Shown here in pieces: positions 21,713 to 33,934 of a DNA stretch of 64,000 nucleotides. Made by a program: the position numbers and the translations under genes. Position 1 is the first letter of the stretch, and every line of letters starts with the position of its first letter. The stretch spans positions 10,003,194 to 10,067,193 of the forward strand of contig NC_135552.1 of the NCBI RefSeq assembly GCF_964340395.1, given 5' to 3'. The notes beneath the pieces are model-generated. The model searched no databases. It was not told the DNA's origin and was given only the letters and a program-made list of their open reading frames with translations. The DNA is from Glandiceps talaboti. Lineage: Eukaryota > Hemichordata > Enteropneusta > Spengelidae.

Positions 21713-24178
21713 ATGGTGAGTACTGTTTTAATCTTGTTTTACAGGTTGAAGTCTCTCGTACACAGCTGGCAGCACTTTGAATGTAGCTACAACCAGCGGT
21801 TTACTTGAGAAGTTGACACGTTGTACTTTCAAGTGTTATTGTATATCGCCCTCAATGAACCTTTTTCAAGATAGATGTAACTTCAACTCCAAATATGAAT
21901 TCACATTTTCACTCTCACCCCGGGCTCTCATCACTTGATTAGGTCACAGTCCCCCGATCACCAAGTAACCTCAAATGATCTATGTTTGAATCTGAGTGAT
22001 AGCTCCAAAAAGTAAGTTAACAGGCCTAGAGTAATATCATAACTAGGCAAAGCCCATAAGCTCGCGCAGGGTATATTCATTGGGACCGGCTGCCTGGGCC
22101 AGGGTTGATACACTTGATTTGGGTCATTTTCCAGGGGTATTAACCATCAAAATATATTTTATTGAATGACATCTAATTCTCTGACATGGACGAGAAGTAA
22201 AGAAAGTCAACACTCTATGCAGTTGTTGGTTTCAAAAACCATCATAGCCATTAGATTAATATTGTTCATTTTCAATCAGCCAACTTACCATAGACCCTCC
22301 ACCAACGTGGACAAATATTTTGTTGACATGTTGCCGAACATCACGATTTCTCAATTCAACTCGATGATTTAGGAATGTTACTGTACCAACAAACACAGGA
22401 AAGTTGTTTTTCTTTTTAGAACATGTAAAAAAATCAATTATCGACAATATAAATGTCAAAACCACACTTCCACAACCCAGAAATTAAACTGCGCTATGAC
22501 ATCAGTGGTTCATATCGCGGACCGCCGTGCATCAAACTTCCAAATAGTGTAACAATTTCTCCTTGAGGTACAGTGATGCCTCGATACTCATTACAATGTT
22601 ACGATAATCGTGCCAACAGGCCTACTATTACAATATTGCAATGCATGGTGATGTTGTGTCGCCTATGCTATACGATGATACGGTAGTATATGCACGTAGT
22701 ATATGGAAGGCGCATGCGTAGTCACTGCGCGCCGCAATGCATCCCTGGGAGAACCACCAATTTTTTTCACATAGTATATACATGCGTACTAGTCATTGAG
22801 CCGCTATGCGACAGCTTTGCTGCCGCTGCGCGAGCTATTACCACTACATGACTAGTGGTAGTGCTGATTGCATGCAGACGGATATAGTCGGGACCTGACT
22901 CTGATATTTTCCCTTTTGTACAGGGAAAGTGTCAGAATCGAGTCCTGTACTCCGTCAGCAAGCAGGACTATTATTATGTGAGAAGAGGTGAAAACTGTTG
23001 ATTGTAGTGCCACTAGCACTATACGGTCACCTTTTAACCCTGTGTTTTTTACATGGAGACACTACTATACATCCATGGTTTCTAGGATGTCTATCATATG
23101 TATACTTTCCCATACAATAGGGTGCTAGGCTTTATTTAAAGGCCCCAAGTCACTCAACTAACTCAACAATTTGTGGTCTCACTGATATAATGTATATTTT
23201 TATATTCCAGTCTGCATTATTCAACTTCCAGAGTTTATTGACAGTCATTCTTTTGCTGATTTGTACATGTACATATATCAGAGCACTTGCACCTAGAATG
23301 TTGGACAAAAACAAAGAAGGGTAAGTTAATTTTATCTACACATAGTTATGATGCTACTTTGGGTATTACCACTGTTACCATATTTGTTTTGATTTTGATT
23401 TTAGTAGACTGAACGATTCATTGTTGTGAGTGCTCAACTTTGATGTAAGCGATTGTAGGCTAAACTTTTAGCAGAAATTCAAGTTTTTCATAATTTGGCT
23501 CTTCTTTACTTAGCTGATAAACAGTAAGAGTTCAATCATTCATTGTACATGAAAGCATGCAAATACACAGTATCATTTTCACAGAAATTTGTTGTTTCAG
23601 AACAGAACCCCATACTGCATGAGTTCCACTGTGGCTACTTAGGGGTATTTGCACTCATGCTTGCAGTGTTTTCTGCAGCACTTTCACTCACTATGCTTGT
23701 GAAAGTATGGCCACAGAGAACACTGCAAGCACTCATGCAAAAACCCTGATTATGGGTATGCCACACTTGCGCTTATGTGTTATGGAGTTATCTCATAGTC
23801 AGTCCACTGCTAATACTTCCCTATGAGTTAAGACTGAAAGTGCATTTGAAAGAATCAATCATATTTGATTCACAGTTATGATAAAAAAAAATGTGATCAA
23901 AAGATTTGAAAATATTTAAAATGTGAACATTTTAAATAAGATATCTTCGGCATGTAAGTTCTCAGGTAATATGAAGTTTGTACTTGTGGTAAAATAAGAC
24001 TTTAGGCTGTGTTTATTTCATGGTATGTTACCTTTTCTTGTAGCTAATACTTGTATTTTGTTTCTCTTCCAGGCTACTTGGTATTTTTTGGAAGTGTGCT
24101 AGGATAGGAGAGAGAAAAAGTCAATATGTAGCAGTATGTTGTGTTGCCATGGCATTTGGGGTTTTGTTTTGGCAATGA
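21713..24178 (+). CDS. TMEM167A: TMEM167A / kish, small Golgi membrane protein (3 coding exons, 72 aa)
   Basis: Coding exons: 21713-21715 (the ATG alone, followed by GTGAGT), 23211-23320, 24073-24178. Total 219 nt, encoding 72 residues, which equals the vertebrate length. The mature protein starts [20 protein letters not shown], then [11 protein letters not shown], and ends with [12 protein letters not shown] and [15 protein letters not shown]. This is a near-identical match to kish-A. The protein has an N-terminal and a C-terminal hydrophobic segment and acts in the early secretory pathway at the Golgi. A split right after the initiator ATG is unusual but gives the only model that fits. The gene is divergent from XRCC4 and shares its promoter. 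The ORF track alone misses this gene because the exons are short. Confidence 0.96.
22490..23000. other. GC-richer segment in kish intron 1, function unknown
   Basis: Contains a loose inverted pair (actagtcattgagc ... tacatgactagtggta, about 22,787-22,863) around a 'gccgctgcgcgagc' core and several CG dinucleotides, in contrast to the AT-rich surroundings. It may be a regulatory element or a decayed MITE. Confidence 0.3.
23625..23765. mobile_element. small foldback MITE in kish intron 2
   Basis: Left arm 'gtatttgcactcatgcttgc' with 'agtgttttctg' pairs with the right arm 'cagagaacactgcaagcact' with 'catgcaaaaac'. Outer ends gtggc...gccac also pair. No coding content. It generates a spurious plus-strand ORF. 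Confidence 0.6.
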
Positions 24179-24479
24179 TAGACCTGTGACCAAAGAATGA
24201 GAGACATATCATGTTTTGAGATTTAATGTCAAACGGTGTGAACATTTTGAGATCACAGTTTGAAAGCACAAATGGTTTCATCAAATAAGAGAACGCCGTT
24301 CCCCAAACTAAGGGCATTTAAAGTGAATGTGCTTATTCATATGTTCTTGAAAAGATAATAGGTTTCAATGCTTTCTCCTATATTAATTAACAAACTTTTT
24401 GATAAAATACAGAAAACTGATAGATAGAATTAGAATTAGAATACACTAGAATAATAATCATATATTGTTTCCTAACATA

Positions 24480-24790
24480 TGTCTTTGTTCAGTCATTTAA
24501 AATATGAGTGACGTCCATATAAGGCATTTTCACCACAAGTCATACTGGTAGATGAATAGTGACAAAGCCCTTATGTCACAATTGTTTTCTATGGACTGAG
24601 TAAGGAAAATATCCGGGAATTATATACTTGTACATATGAAAATATGAGAAAAGAAATAGCAATTTTGAATGTGTGGACTCATGATTTGAGAACCGCCGAA
24701 CCAGTGATGTAAACATGTATTGTTGTGAACTTGAGCAACCAGAAAATCAAACCCATATTTTCTGTTTGAACATGTAGAACTTGACTTGTG
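24480..24790. repeat. dispersed repeat related to 33,935-34,230
   Basis: Shares 'agcaattttgaa', 'aaccagtgatgtaaacatg' and 'caaccagaaaatcaaacccat' with the copy downstream of MYG1 ('aaccagtgatttagacatg', 'caaccagagtatatattcc'). It falls in the 3' flank of TMEM167A. Confidence 0.55.
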
Positions 24791-25199
24791 TGTAATCATA
24801 CTAATACATACTTATCACCATAAAAAGAATAAATTAGAGTGTTTCCATCTTGAGATTTTTCTGTCAAGATCACAATTATAATATTCATCTTGTAAGTTAT
24901 GTAACATTTCAGTAATTTCTGTGGCTACTTCAGTTGGCACTATGACATGTAGACCGACCTACTCTATAGCAAGTGTACCAACATGAAACAATTTATGAAT
25001 TTTCATCTACACTACAAACAAAATGAATGAACATTGATGTCAGCATAGTATAGTATTGTGCTTCCCAGATTTTGTTTTTAATACAGCAATTTTCTATGGT
25101 TATAAGCCATACATATTTTAACTTTTGTTTTTATTTCCCTGTATTATTTAAGGTGCCTAGTTATCTGTATAATACTGCAGAGTAACTCAAAAATTGAGC

Positions 25200-25580
25200 A
25201 GTAATCCTGCAGGTGGTTATGCAATCGATTGAAAATGTCTTACAAAACACAAAAAGATTCATATGAAGAACTTACAACATTCGCTATAATGTGGTAGTAG
25301 AGTAACATTTGAAGGTGCATGAAAACCCATATAGCTAGAATAAGAACGTTTTCATATTTTTTGTTGATGTTTTAAGGTGCCTATCGGTAGTCATGCAATC
25401 AACTTGAAAATGTCTTAACACCAAGGGATTTATATGTAGAATTTAAGAATCTATTACATATGATATAGCATGTTAACTTTCTGTTCACTATAGTGTAGTA
25501 GCACACAATATTTGAAGGTACATAAAAACCCTCATATCTGTAATAGGAACATTTTCCTAATTTTTGTTGATAGTTTTCCA
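25200..25580. repeat. tandem duplication, two ~185-bp units
   Basis: Both units contain 'tatgcaatc / catgcaatc', 'ttgaaaatgtctta', 'atttgaaggt(g/a)catgaaaa' and 'ttttgttgat'. Units begin at about 25,207 and 25,390. Diverged and non-coding. Confidence 0.65.
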
Positions 25581-25659
25581 TATTTATGTTGTGTGTTTAC
25601 ATAAACAGTCTACCTACCAATCCCATCTTCATCCCCAACAAATAGTAAGATTATGTAAA

Positions 25660-25850
25660 CTGTTTGTTCATACTGTTTACACACTGACATCAAGCCAGTG
25701 TACACAATACCATTGATACTTGTAGACAGGTAATTCAGCTATTTATCAGGATTGCTTTATTCTCGTAAAGGTCTGATTTAATTTTCAAAGAACAAAAATT
25801 ATTTTGAAATTGTGAAAAAGTTATAGTGACCAAGACTTTATAATCACCCT
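25660..25850. repeat. dispersed repeat (copy 2)
   Basis: Matches 15,500-15,665 at 'tactgtttacacactgacatc', 'gccagtgtacaca' and 'gacaggtaattcagct'. Confidence 0.55.
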
Positions 25851-27050
25851 AATACATCCTTTGTATTCATTTGCATACTATGAATGTTTTAATCTTCAAA
25901 CACCACTTCAAGATATTAAAATGGTTTTCATATTACCAGACAATTTACTCATTTAAGTGTTAATTGTATGTGTTGTCTGCCATCAACACTGATTAGCAGT
26001 GATAGACTAAATATTTTCATCTCTTTAGTTGTAGTGTAACTCAGGGTATTATAACTTTTGCTTGCTGACATTCTTAAAATGCAAATTTAGTTACATTACA
26101 TATTGTTTTAAAACCACGGGTTTCATTGTGACAAAGACACAATTGCATCGTTACCCCAGCAGAAAGATGCTACTCAGGCATGAGAGAATGAGATTTCAGT
26201 ACGTTGTGAGAAGAATGTACTGTATGGAATTGGCAGATGTTGAACTTTCGGGAAAGTTTTGTACACGATAGTGTATCAGCTTTAGTGAACACTCCATGAG
26301 TCCATGACAGAAATGCAGGGCTTACAATTTTCCAAGGGAAATTGAAATTTGAAGTACAATGTATTATCTTGTAAAGCACAGGGTGCTAGTTTAATCAAAA
26401 TGTCAGATTAATATATATTCTCTTTTTTGAGTATGTCACATACTGTCACTGCTTTTTCTTTACCTTTGATTTTCAAAGACCTTTCTTTAAACTAATCTTT
26501 GAAATATATTATACAAATATACCATTACGTCAATTGTTCATTTTGAGTATTTTGTCACAAAGTAAACTAAATTTGTGATTAAGTCAATGGATTGACTTTT
26601 GGTACTGTCTTTACATGTACTGTGAATGAGAAAATCTGCATTGTACTGTTGTGATTTTTTCACATTTGACTGGAAATAAACTTTGTCATGAAAGAATACA
26701 TGTGCACATTTAAGTGTTGCTGTTTTTTCACTGTATGTGTAAGCATAGACCCTACACGAAAGGGTCTATTGGTGTAACTCCTGATTCTCCACTGCAATAG
26801 CTGATGCTAAATTTTGGAATGTGAAATAAAGAAAAATTCTGAATTGTATCCCTCTCCAGCCACCTTTACCAGAAATAAAAAATTTTGTTGTGGTACAAAG
26901 TTAGCATTTGCTTCAGAAATAGTTTGCACACACAGTTTGAAGTTAAGGCCACATGATTTCAGCCTTCAAACTTCACAGGTGCCAACAATTTTGAAATTCA
27001 CTTGAGAACTGTAGAGAAAATAAAGTAGCATCATCGAAACAGTCAAATTA
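25851..27050. other. intergenic, no gene seen
   Basis: AT-rich. A short hairpin 'catagaccctacacgaaagggtctat' (about 26,748-26,772) recurs in variants near 20,925-20,950 and 32,823-32,858. Possible poly(A) signal AATAAA near 26,676. Confidence 0.4.
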
Positions 27051-27055
27051 TCGAA

Positions 27056-27362
27056 TTTATTTTGGATTTTAATATATAAAGCAACTTTACCATGTTTTCC
27101 TACTTGTAAAAAAATGAAACATTTTTAAAAAATCGACCATGTTTTGTACTTCAAGAAATTGCAAAAAGCTAAAAAAAAAATGAATAAAAAAGTATAAAAA
27201 ATGCTGTTATTGTGTGTACAATAAACATTTTACACACTTTTTAGTTTTTTGCAAATTATTGAGTTGCAAACAAGAGATTGGAATATGTTGTTTTACATAG
27301 TTTTTTCATGTAGAAAAATATAGTAAAGTTGTTTTAGTAATTAAAAAATCCAAAATATTATA
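27056..27362. mobile_element. AT-rich MITE with ~45-bp TIRs
   Basis: The left end 'tattttggatttt...aagcaactttaccatg...ttttcctac' is inverted on the right as 'gtagaaaaatatagtaaagttg...aaaaatccaaaata'. A partial relative lies at about 42,740-42,810. It lies upstream of MYG1. Confidence 0.7.
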
Positions 27363-27554
27363 TACCAAATTCTCATCCATATGGCCACTGGCACCTTAAT
27401 GGTAAGTTACTTTCTTAATACAGATATGCGTTGGTAACGAAACAATAGTGGTGATTTATATTTCTTTGTTGTTGACGTCTGCAAGGAGTGTCTGCTGGCG
27501 TCAACTTAGTCAAATTTAGTCACCAGGTCAACTCAGGTTAGAGGTCAAAGATTT

Positions 27555-27676
27555 CAGGGATGTGCGCATGCGTTGATGCGGCGCGGTAAATTCTCACATG
27601 TTCCTTTCTGTTTGTGTCCATCGTGTGGTGGGCATACGCCGGCTTATTGTTCCCTTTCATAATATTGGTGGTGAGT
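27555..27676 (+). promoter_or_regulatory. probable MYG1 promoter / 5' UTR exon
   Basis: An NRF1-type palindrome TGCGCATGCG lies at 27,563-27,572 in a CG-richer patch. About 100 bp further is a consensus splice donor (ggtg|gtgagt at 27,671). A matching acceptor (tttttttcag, ending 28,438) precedes the first MYG1 coding exon. I infer a non-coding first exon here. Confidence 0.5.
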
Positions 27677-28506
27677 AAGAAATGTTACGGACTATCTCAG
27701 TGCTAGTTGTAATCGTAGACTAAATTTCCAACATGATCGCTATGCACTTCTGTACAGTGTGTTTTCTCTCGAAATTTAATAGGTAACGTTAGGAGGAAAT
27801 AGTTTCGATGACAATGACAGACCTCAGACAGCAGACACAGGAATGAACTGACAATCATGGTCAGCGATATTTGATACAGTAAAATGCGAAAAGTTAATTT
27901 GTGAATTAGTGTGTCCATAACTGTTGGAATTGTTTTACTTTGAAAGATTTCCTAAAGAAATTAATGTACACATTTTATACAAGCGAATCTTCAAAATTTG
28001 CCTTTGTTGATAGAGACGTTGTGTAATGTCTACAGTCTATAAATATGATCCTTTTCAAAATCATATTTTTCAACTAAACTTGATGTTAATTTAAGCAGCA
28101 CGTTACAGTTGAGTTCTTATTAGCCAGAACCGTAATATTAGCTACCAAAATGTCTTGGTATGAAAGTAATGAAACAGACCGTCTTTACTAATCCCTTAAA
28201 GTTTGGCTGATGCAAGTTCGTGTACATACTTGGTATATACATAGACTTCCTTGTCTTTGGTATATAATAAATTGGAAGTGTAATTTAAATAAGTTTGTTA
28301 CTGTAGACAGATAACACTGTTTTTAATGGAAAAACTGAGTAACGTCTAATAAATTGTAATCAAGAAATGTAAAATTTGGTTGGTTTTTGAAATTTGAAAA
28401 TTATCACCTTGCTCCTCTTTGGTCATAATTTTTTTCAGTTGTGTATGCAAATTTATATATATCCACAAACAGAATCTCTAAAAAGTCTGATTAAATCCTA
28501 AATGTC

Positions 28507-31500
28507 ATGTTTATATACCTTGAAGGTGTTAGAAGACTGGTTACCATGTCAACAGAGGAGAAGAACCCAACCAAGAAAACCAAGTCATTGGTTAAAATAG
28601 GAACTCATAATGGTACATTTCATTGTGATGAAGTGTTGGCATGTTTTATGCTGAAACAGTTACCACAATATAAAGATGCAGGTATGATCAATCTTTATTT
28701 CACAGCTTCAAAAATATTGATATTTTCTGTGAACTATGGATCAAAAGAATTATCTTCCTAATAACATCTTTAGTATGATGTGAACTTATAATAATTTTTA
28801 GTTCTTTTTGATGGCATCACCTGAATAAAGAGTCTGAAAAAATAATTTTTGATGAGTGTGTGTGTTTACTAATACTCTACTCTTGATCTTCTGAAGTTCT
28901 CAAGATGGTGAATATTTGGTGACCAAGAGAAGTGTCTGTGTTACAGTTTGTTTTCCTTTAATATTGTATTGGTATGATATTCCTTTATTTGACCAATGTA
29001 CATTAACTTACAGAAACTAGAGATGCCATAGTGAAGGACGTGACAAATAGCTCTAAGGTCAAATAAAAAAGTTGTTTGGTTCCAGTTACCTGACCCCAAC
29101 CTATTTTTTCACACCAACCCTAAACTTTTTTTTACATATTCGAGAAAAAAAATAAGAAATTCGCAAAAAAATTGTGTGAAGTCTCGCAATAATAGTAGAT
29201 GTGGAAACTGATATCAAATGAAAAAGACAGTTCTTCCAATCTGTAATGGCTGTACGTCTGATGAGAAGAAACCAATAACACAGAGACCATATGAAAAACA
29301 ACAGAAAAAACATAACTACCTGGACTAGACACTCACATATGAAAAAAAAAATTAAAAAAATAAAATTAAAAATCTACCTACCCACCTATTATAAAATTGA
29401 ATGTAATCGGAACGACACAATTTTTTTTTTACGCCTAACAGAGCTAATGAGACATCTTGCCCCGTCTTTTAATTAAACATTAGCTCAATACAGTTTTAAG
29501 TTCACAACATAACACTCGGCAAGAATGTACTGAAACATTTCTGAACATTCTTTGGATAACAATAAAACAAAATACATGACTGAAATTATCAGAAAAAATG
29601 TATGCTTCCTTTGGTATTTCTTCACACATCTGACATTTTTCTCATAATATATATATATATATATATATATAAACATTTGTCACCATTTGTATGTTTACAG
29701 ATATTGTCAGAACGCGTGATTCAGCTACTCTGGATACTTGTGACATAGTGGTAGATGTTGGTGCTGAGTATGACCCTAGCAAACATAGATATGATCATCA
29801 TCAAAGGTATTGTAAAGTGCGCCACCAACGATTGTCTTTTCTCCATTTCTGTAAAAACTTGGCCATGCTTGCCTTTCGGAGTTTAAGAAATATTAGTGAG
29901 AAAAACAGGCTTCATTGAAAAAGTTGTTCAGTATCCCATTTGATAGCTGTGTACCTGTTTACCTGCACAGGGGCATATAGACCATGAATTCAATTTCAAT
30001 GACCAGACTGCCAAAATTCTTTACTCTTATGAGAAATACCCAAAAGTAGCAGAAATGTTCATAAAAATAACCAGTATTTCTTGATGTGACATTTTCCCCC
30101 CATTATTTACAGGTCCTTCAAAGACTCCATGAGTACCCTGACTCCAGACAAGAAATGGACTACAAAGCTTAGTAGTGCTGGTTTAGTGTATCTTCATTTT
30201 GGTCACCAAATTCTGGCACAAGTTTTGAAAACCACAGCTGATGCACAGATAACAGGAGTCATTTATAACAAAGTTTATGAAAATTTTATTGAAGAGATTG
30301 ATGCTATTGATAATGGCATTTCACAATCTGATGAAAAACCAAGGTAAATCAGTTCAACTTTCTGCACTGTAAGCATAATTTATAAAGTCTACATTGTCCA
30401 AGAGTATACTGGATACTAAAACAGAGCGGCAATATGCCATATTTCTGTTACCATAAAGATAAAAGATTCTGTAGTGTCACCACTAGGGGTGCTATTCGAC
30501 AAGATTTTGGCTTGACGTGTAGGCCAGAACTTTTCAGTACTGTAGTACTGTAGCATACTTAGAAAATCACCCTTTCAAATATTTCATAGCAAATTTTGAT
30601 AACATTTTTGGTCAGTTGGATCCAACTAGTTCTGTTCCTTTGGTGTTCATCCTCATTTTCCCAAATCACTTAAAAGTAAGCAACTGGACTATCCATATTA
30701 TGTTAGTCCTAGAGTTGTATGTAATGTTCACCGTATTGTCTTGTAGTTGTGTTCTCCCCAGGGATTTCTCAAGGCTTTGCAGCAACTTTATCCACAATAC
30801 ATTTGGGTTGATATGCAATTGAAATTTGTGTAAGAATCAGAAGATTGTAGTGTGGTGGCTGTCAGTGTCATCTGCAATTGCTGTGGAGAATGTACACTGT
30901 TGTATGTTTTGCCTATGAATAGTTATGCACATATTATAGAATGCCCACTTTACAAACATTTATCACCATGATTTACCATGTATATTGATGTATAATCTTC
31001 AACAAGACTCCATTTCTATCACTGTTTCATTACTTTATAGAAAAATTTAAAAGTTTTAAAAACTTCGATTATGTACAAGTATATGTATATATTCTCACTT
31101 GATAGGTATGCTGTGTCTACCAACCTGAGTTCAAGGGTTGGTCATTTAAACCCATGGTGGAATGATGAAGATGTTGATGTAGAGGTAAGCAGTGACTAGT
31201 GTTTTTACTTCAATGATATTTTTGTCATTTTTTAAAAAATTTAAATTATCAAATGTGTCACCAAACTCCTATTTTGATTAGTGTAAATTGTTTTATTCTT
31301 GTGATATATAAGTTTTGTAACTTTTACGCTATTAATATTATCTGATAATTTTGAGAAATTTTTGTCCATGTGTTAGTAATGATTGACATTTTTTTGTTTC
31401 TATGACTTTTACAGGAAAGATTTCAAAAAGCAATGAAACTTGTCGGGGAAGAGTTCCTTGATAGAGTTGTATTTTATCACAAATGTTGGTGGCCTGCTAG

Positions 31501-33541
31501 AGCACTGGTAGAAGAAGCAATTGGGGAAAGATTTCAGGTTTGTTTGTTTGTTTGTTTGTTTGTTTGAAAAAGAAGACTTTACTACCAAACCAGAATGACT
31601 ATAGAGTTTCAGTTTGGCAGCACAATGTTTTTTACGTTTCACACAATGTTCTTGTTACAAATTACATAAAACACCACAAAGTACAGACACTGATAGTGTG
31701 AAAGGAAGATTCAAACACAAATTGGTTATTTGTGTTCATAGTGAGATGAAATGCAACATTTCATGTGTGTACACAGTATCAGTGCTTGTATTTTGTTTGT
31801 GTAATTCATAACAAAAAATGGTGTGTGAGATGTCAAAAACATTGTGCCACCTAAAATTAAAACTACAATATCTCTGGTTTGGTAGTAACTGACTCTATTT
31901 ATCAGACATAATTCACAGGAAACCATCTCCCTTAACACTTCAATCATCTGTCAAATGTTGCATGTTGGACCTGCTTTCTCTTGTGCTGCTCCCAATCTGT
32001 GGACTAGATGTCCATTAGAATTATGGCAAAAACCTACAGCTAATCCCTTCAGAAAGAATTTAAAGAACCATCTATTCTCTAAAATTTTCTAACCGTACAG
32101 TACCTTTGAACTTTCAAATTGGATACTGTTGTTTTATAAATTGATTGATTGATTGATTGATATACACATTTCCTTGTAAATGTTGAGAAACCTTGTAAAT
32201 GTTCTCACCACAGGTTGATGAAAGTGGTGAAATTATGCTATTAAAGCAGGGTGGTTTTCCATGGAAGGACCATTTATTTGACCTTGAAGCAGAACTCAAG
32301 ATTGAGACTCCAATCAAGTATGCATTGTACACAGATCAGAATGGGAATTGGAGAATACAATGCGTACCCATCAGAAAAGATTCATTTGAAAATAGGTAAG
32401 TTTGATGTTAGTTTGTACGATACGCCATATCATGTCGTTCTACCATCCATCACTCATACACAGACTGTTGAGGGTGGGATGATATGACATATACAGTCTA
32501 GTCTGATGCAAATTATGTCTTTCAACAAAGATTTTGCTGAAAATTTCATTCTGTTTTTTGCTCGCAATCATATGTTTTCTCAGGGATATGTAATGGTTAC
32601 GAGTATGGAAAGTTTGTGTTTGAAATAATGATGAGGTCAGATTGGCAGTAGGTGTTGAAATAGAATAGAAATACTGTAAACAAATTCATTGAACCCCACT
32701 AGCTGTAACTTGTAATATTTTTTTCCATAATTGATGCTTGTTTTCAACTTAGTTTTTGTACATACTACTTAGTTTTTGTACAAAATATAAAAAACATGTT
32801 TGATTGAACAAGTTCATTGAACCATAGCCCCTCCACCCACTGGGTGGAGGGTCTATGATTGAACCCCCACTAACTGTAATTTGTACTATTTTTTCTCAGA
32901 ATTCATTCCTGTTTTCAACTTAGTTTTTGTACATACTATAAAAAAAACATGTTTGATAGTTCAGTGATTAATCCCTAACATGTACAGCATTCAATTCTGT
33001 ATAATTTATAGTCTGTGCTGTATATTCTTAGTTACATGTGGACATAAGCCAATGTACACAGTATCACCAATGACTTGGCTAGTAGAAAACTCAACAAATC
33101 AGAAGGATCAAAGTGTTTCATGTGTTTTTCCAGCAGGCAAAGATTTACAACAGTTAATGAAAACTTACCCCTATGACGCCTGTATGTCTGAATTTTTAGC
33201 CTTGGTATAAGGAGTTTTATTCACTGCACTATTTTTAGAAATTGTAGTTCATTATCTGATATAGGAAAATTCTAAATTAATAATAATGGTTTGACCCTCC
33301 ATTGTCTATTGGTTGAATGAGATGATGACCTTTGCCCTCTATGCATAATTATGTCCATAGGTTATCCTTGTATGAAGAGTGGAGAGGTGTACGTGATGAT
33401 GAACTTAGTGAACTGAGTGGAATTCCTGGCTGTATATTTGTGCATGCTAGTGGCTTCATTGGTGGTAACAAAACAAAGGAAGGCGTTCTAGCTATGGCTA
33501 AGAAAACGTTGGAAAAATCAAGACAACAGAAATCGGAATAA
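28507..33541 (+). CDS. MYG1: MYG1 exonuclease (7 coding exons, 358 aa)
   Basis: Coding exons: 28507-28681, 29701-29806, 30113-30343, 31106-31184, 31415-31537, 32214-32395, 33361-33541. All phases close (1077 nt). MYG1 is a DHH-like 3'-5' RNA exonuclease that acts on nuclear pre-rRNA and on mitochondrial RNA. Motifs: [12 protein letters not shown] (metal-binding start) near residue 32, [66 protein letters not shown], and the C-terminal [15 protein letters not shown]. The catalytic Asp/His residues appear intact. The start could be ATG 28,507 ([12 protein letters not shown]...) or ATG 28,546 (MSTEEKN). The first adds a basic/hydrophobic leader that could aid mitochondrial import. Human MYG1 is 376 aa. 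It converges with the ZXD gene. Introns contain MITEs and a LINE fragment. Confidence 0.96.
29060..29445 (-). repeat. ~370-bp dispersed repeat, copy 2 (MYG1 intron 1)
   Basis: Inverted relative to 16,070-16,445, sharing 'ccaaccctaaactttttt', 'gttcttccaatctgtaat' and 'gtttggttcca'. Confidence 0.65.
29647..29671. repeat. (AT)n microsatellite
   Basis: Short AT run 30 bp before the acceptor of MYG1 coding exon 2. Confidence 0.9.
31579..31888. mobile_element. MITE with perfect 15-bp termini (MYG1 intron 5)
   Basis: Begins TTACTACCAAACCAG and ends CTGGTTTGGTAGTAA, a perfect inverted match. Inner arms also pair ('agcacaatgttttt' with 'aaaaacattgtgcc'; 'tttcacaca' with 'tgtgtgaga'). About 310 bp, non-coding. 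Diverged copy at 18,386-18,766. Confidence 0.85.
31940..32160 (+). mobile_element. 3' end of a CR1/L2-like LINE
   Basis: From 31,967 to the TAA at 32,090 the frame reads [12 protein letters not shown], then [16 protein letters not shown] and stop. This matches the conserved C-terminal end of CR1/L2-type LINE reverse transcriptases (F..AAP.LWN.LP....S...FK..LK.HLF). It is followed by a short 3' UTR and a (TTGA)n tail at 32,141-32,160, characteristic of these LINEs. A 5'-truncated dead copy in MYG1 intron 5. Confidence 0.85.
32405..32500. mobile_element. possible MITE, 'agtctgtaaggta' family
   Basis: The ends 'agtttgtacgatacgccata' and 'atatgacatatacagtct' are roughly inverted and resemble the termini at 20,562 and 52,457. 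Weak. Confidence 0.4.
32680..32957. repeat. tandem duplication split by a short hairpin (MYG1 intron 6)
   Basis: Both halves contain 'ttgaacc(c)ccactaXctgtaa', 'tgttttcaacttagtttttg' and 'aaacatgtttgat'. Between them is a near-perfect hairpin 'catagcccctccaccc'/'gggtggagggtctatg' (32,824-32,858). Confidence 0.7.
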
Positions 33542-33934
33542 GATTAGGAAAACTTTCCCTGCAATAGTGAAAGACATGTGAAAATTGCCAGATGCAAATA
33601 GAATGGATTTAGGAAAATATTTCCTAAATTGAGCAAGCAGAAGTCACATAATTTTGTTTGCTATTTCCCCAGACTTTTAGGTGGCAGCCATTGAGTGTGA
33701 GCCCCCAATGATGAGTCTGGTTTAGCAAGTCTATACAAGGATCTGAATCAGAATACAAGATGACACTAGCAATGGCTATATAATACTTTGTTCAGTAATC
33801 TTAGATGTTCTGGAGAGACATAGACTATGACAAAGCTTCCTATAGGACATTATAAACAAAAAATGGCTGAAGTGAAGGTTTATATTACTTGGAGTCTTTG
33901 CAACCATACATGTATACCATATATATAATTAGAT

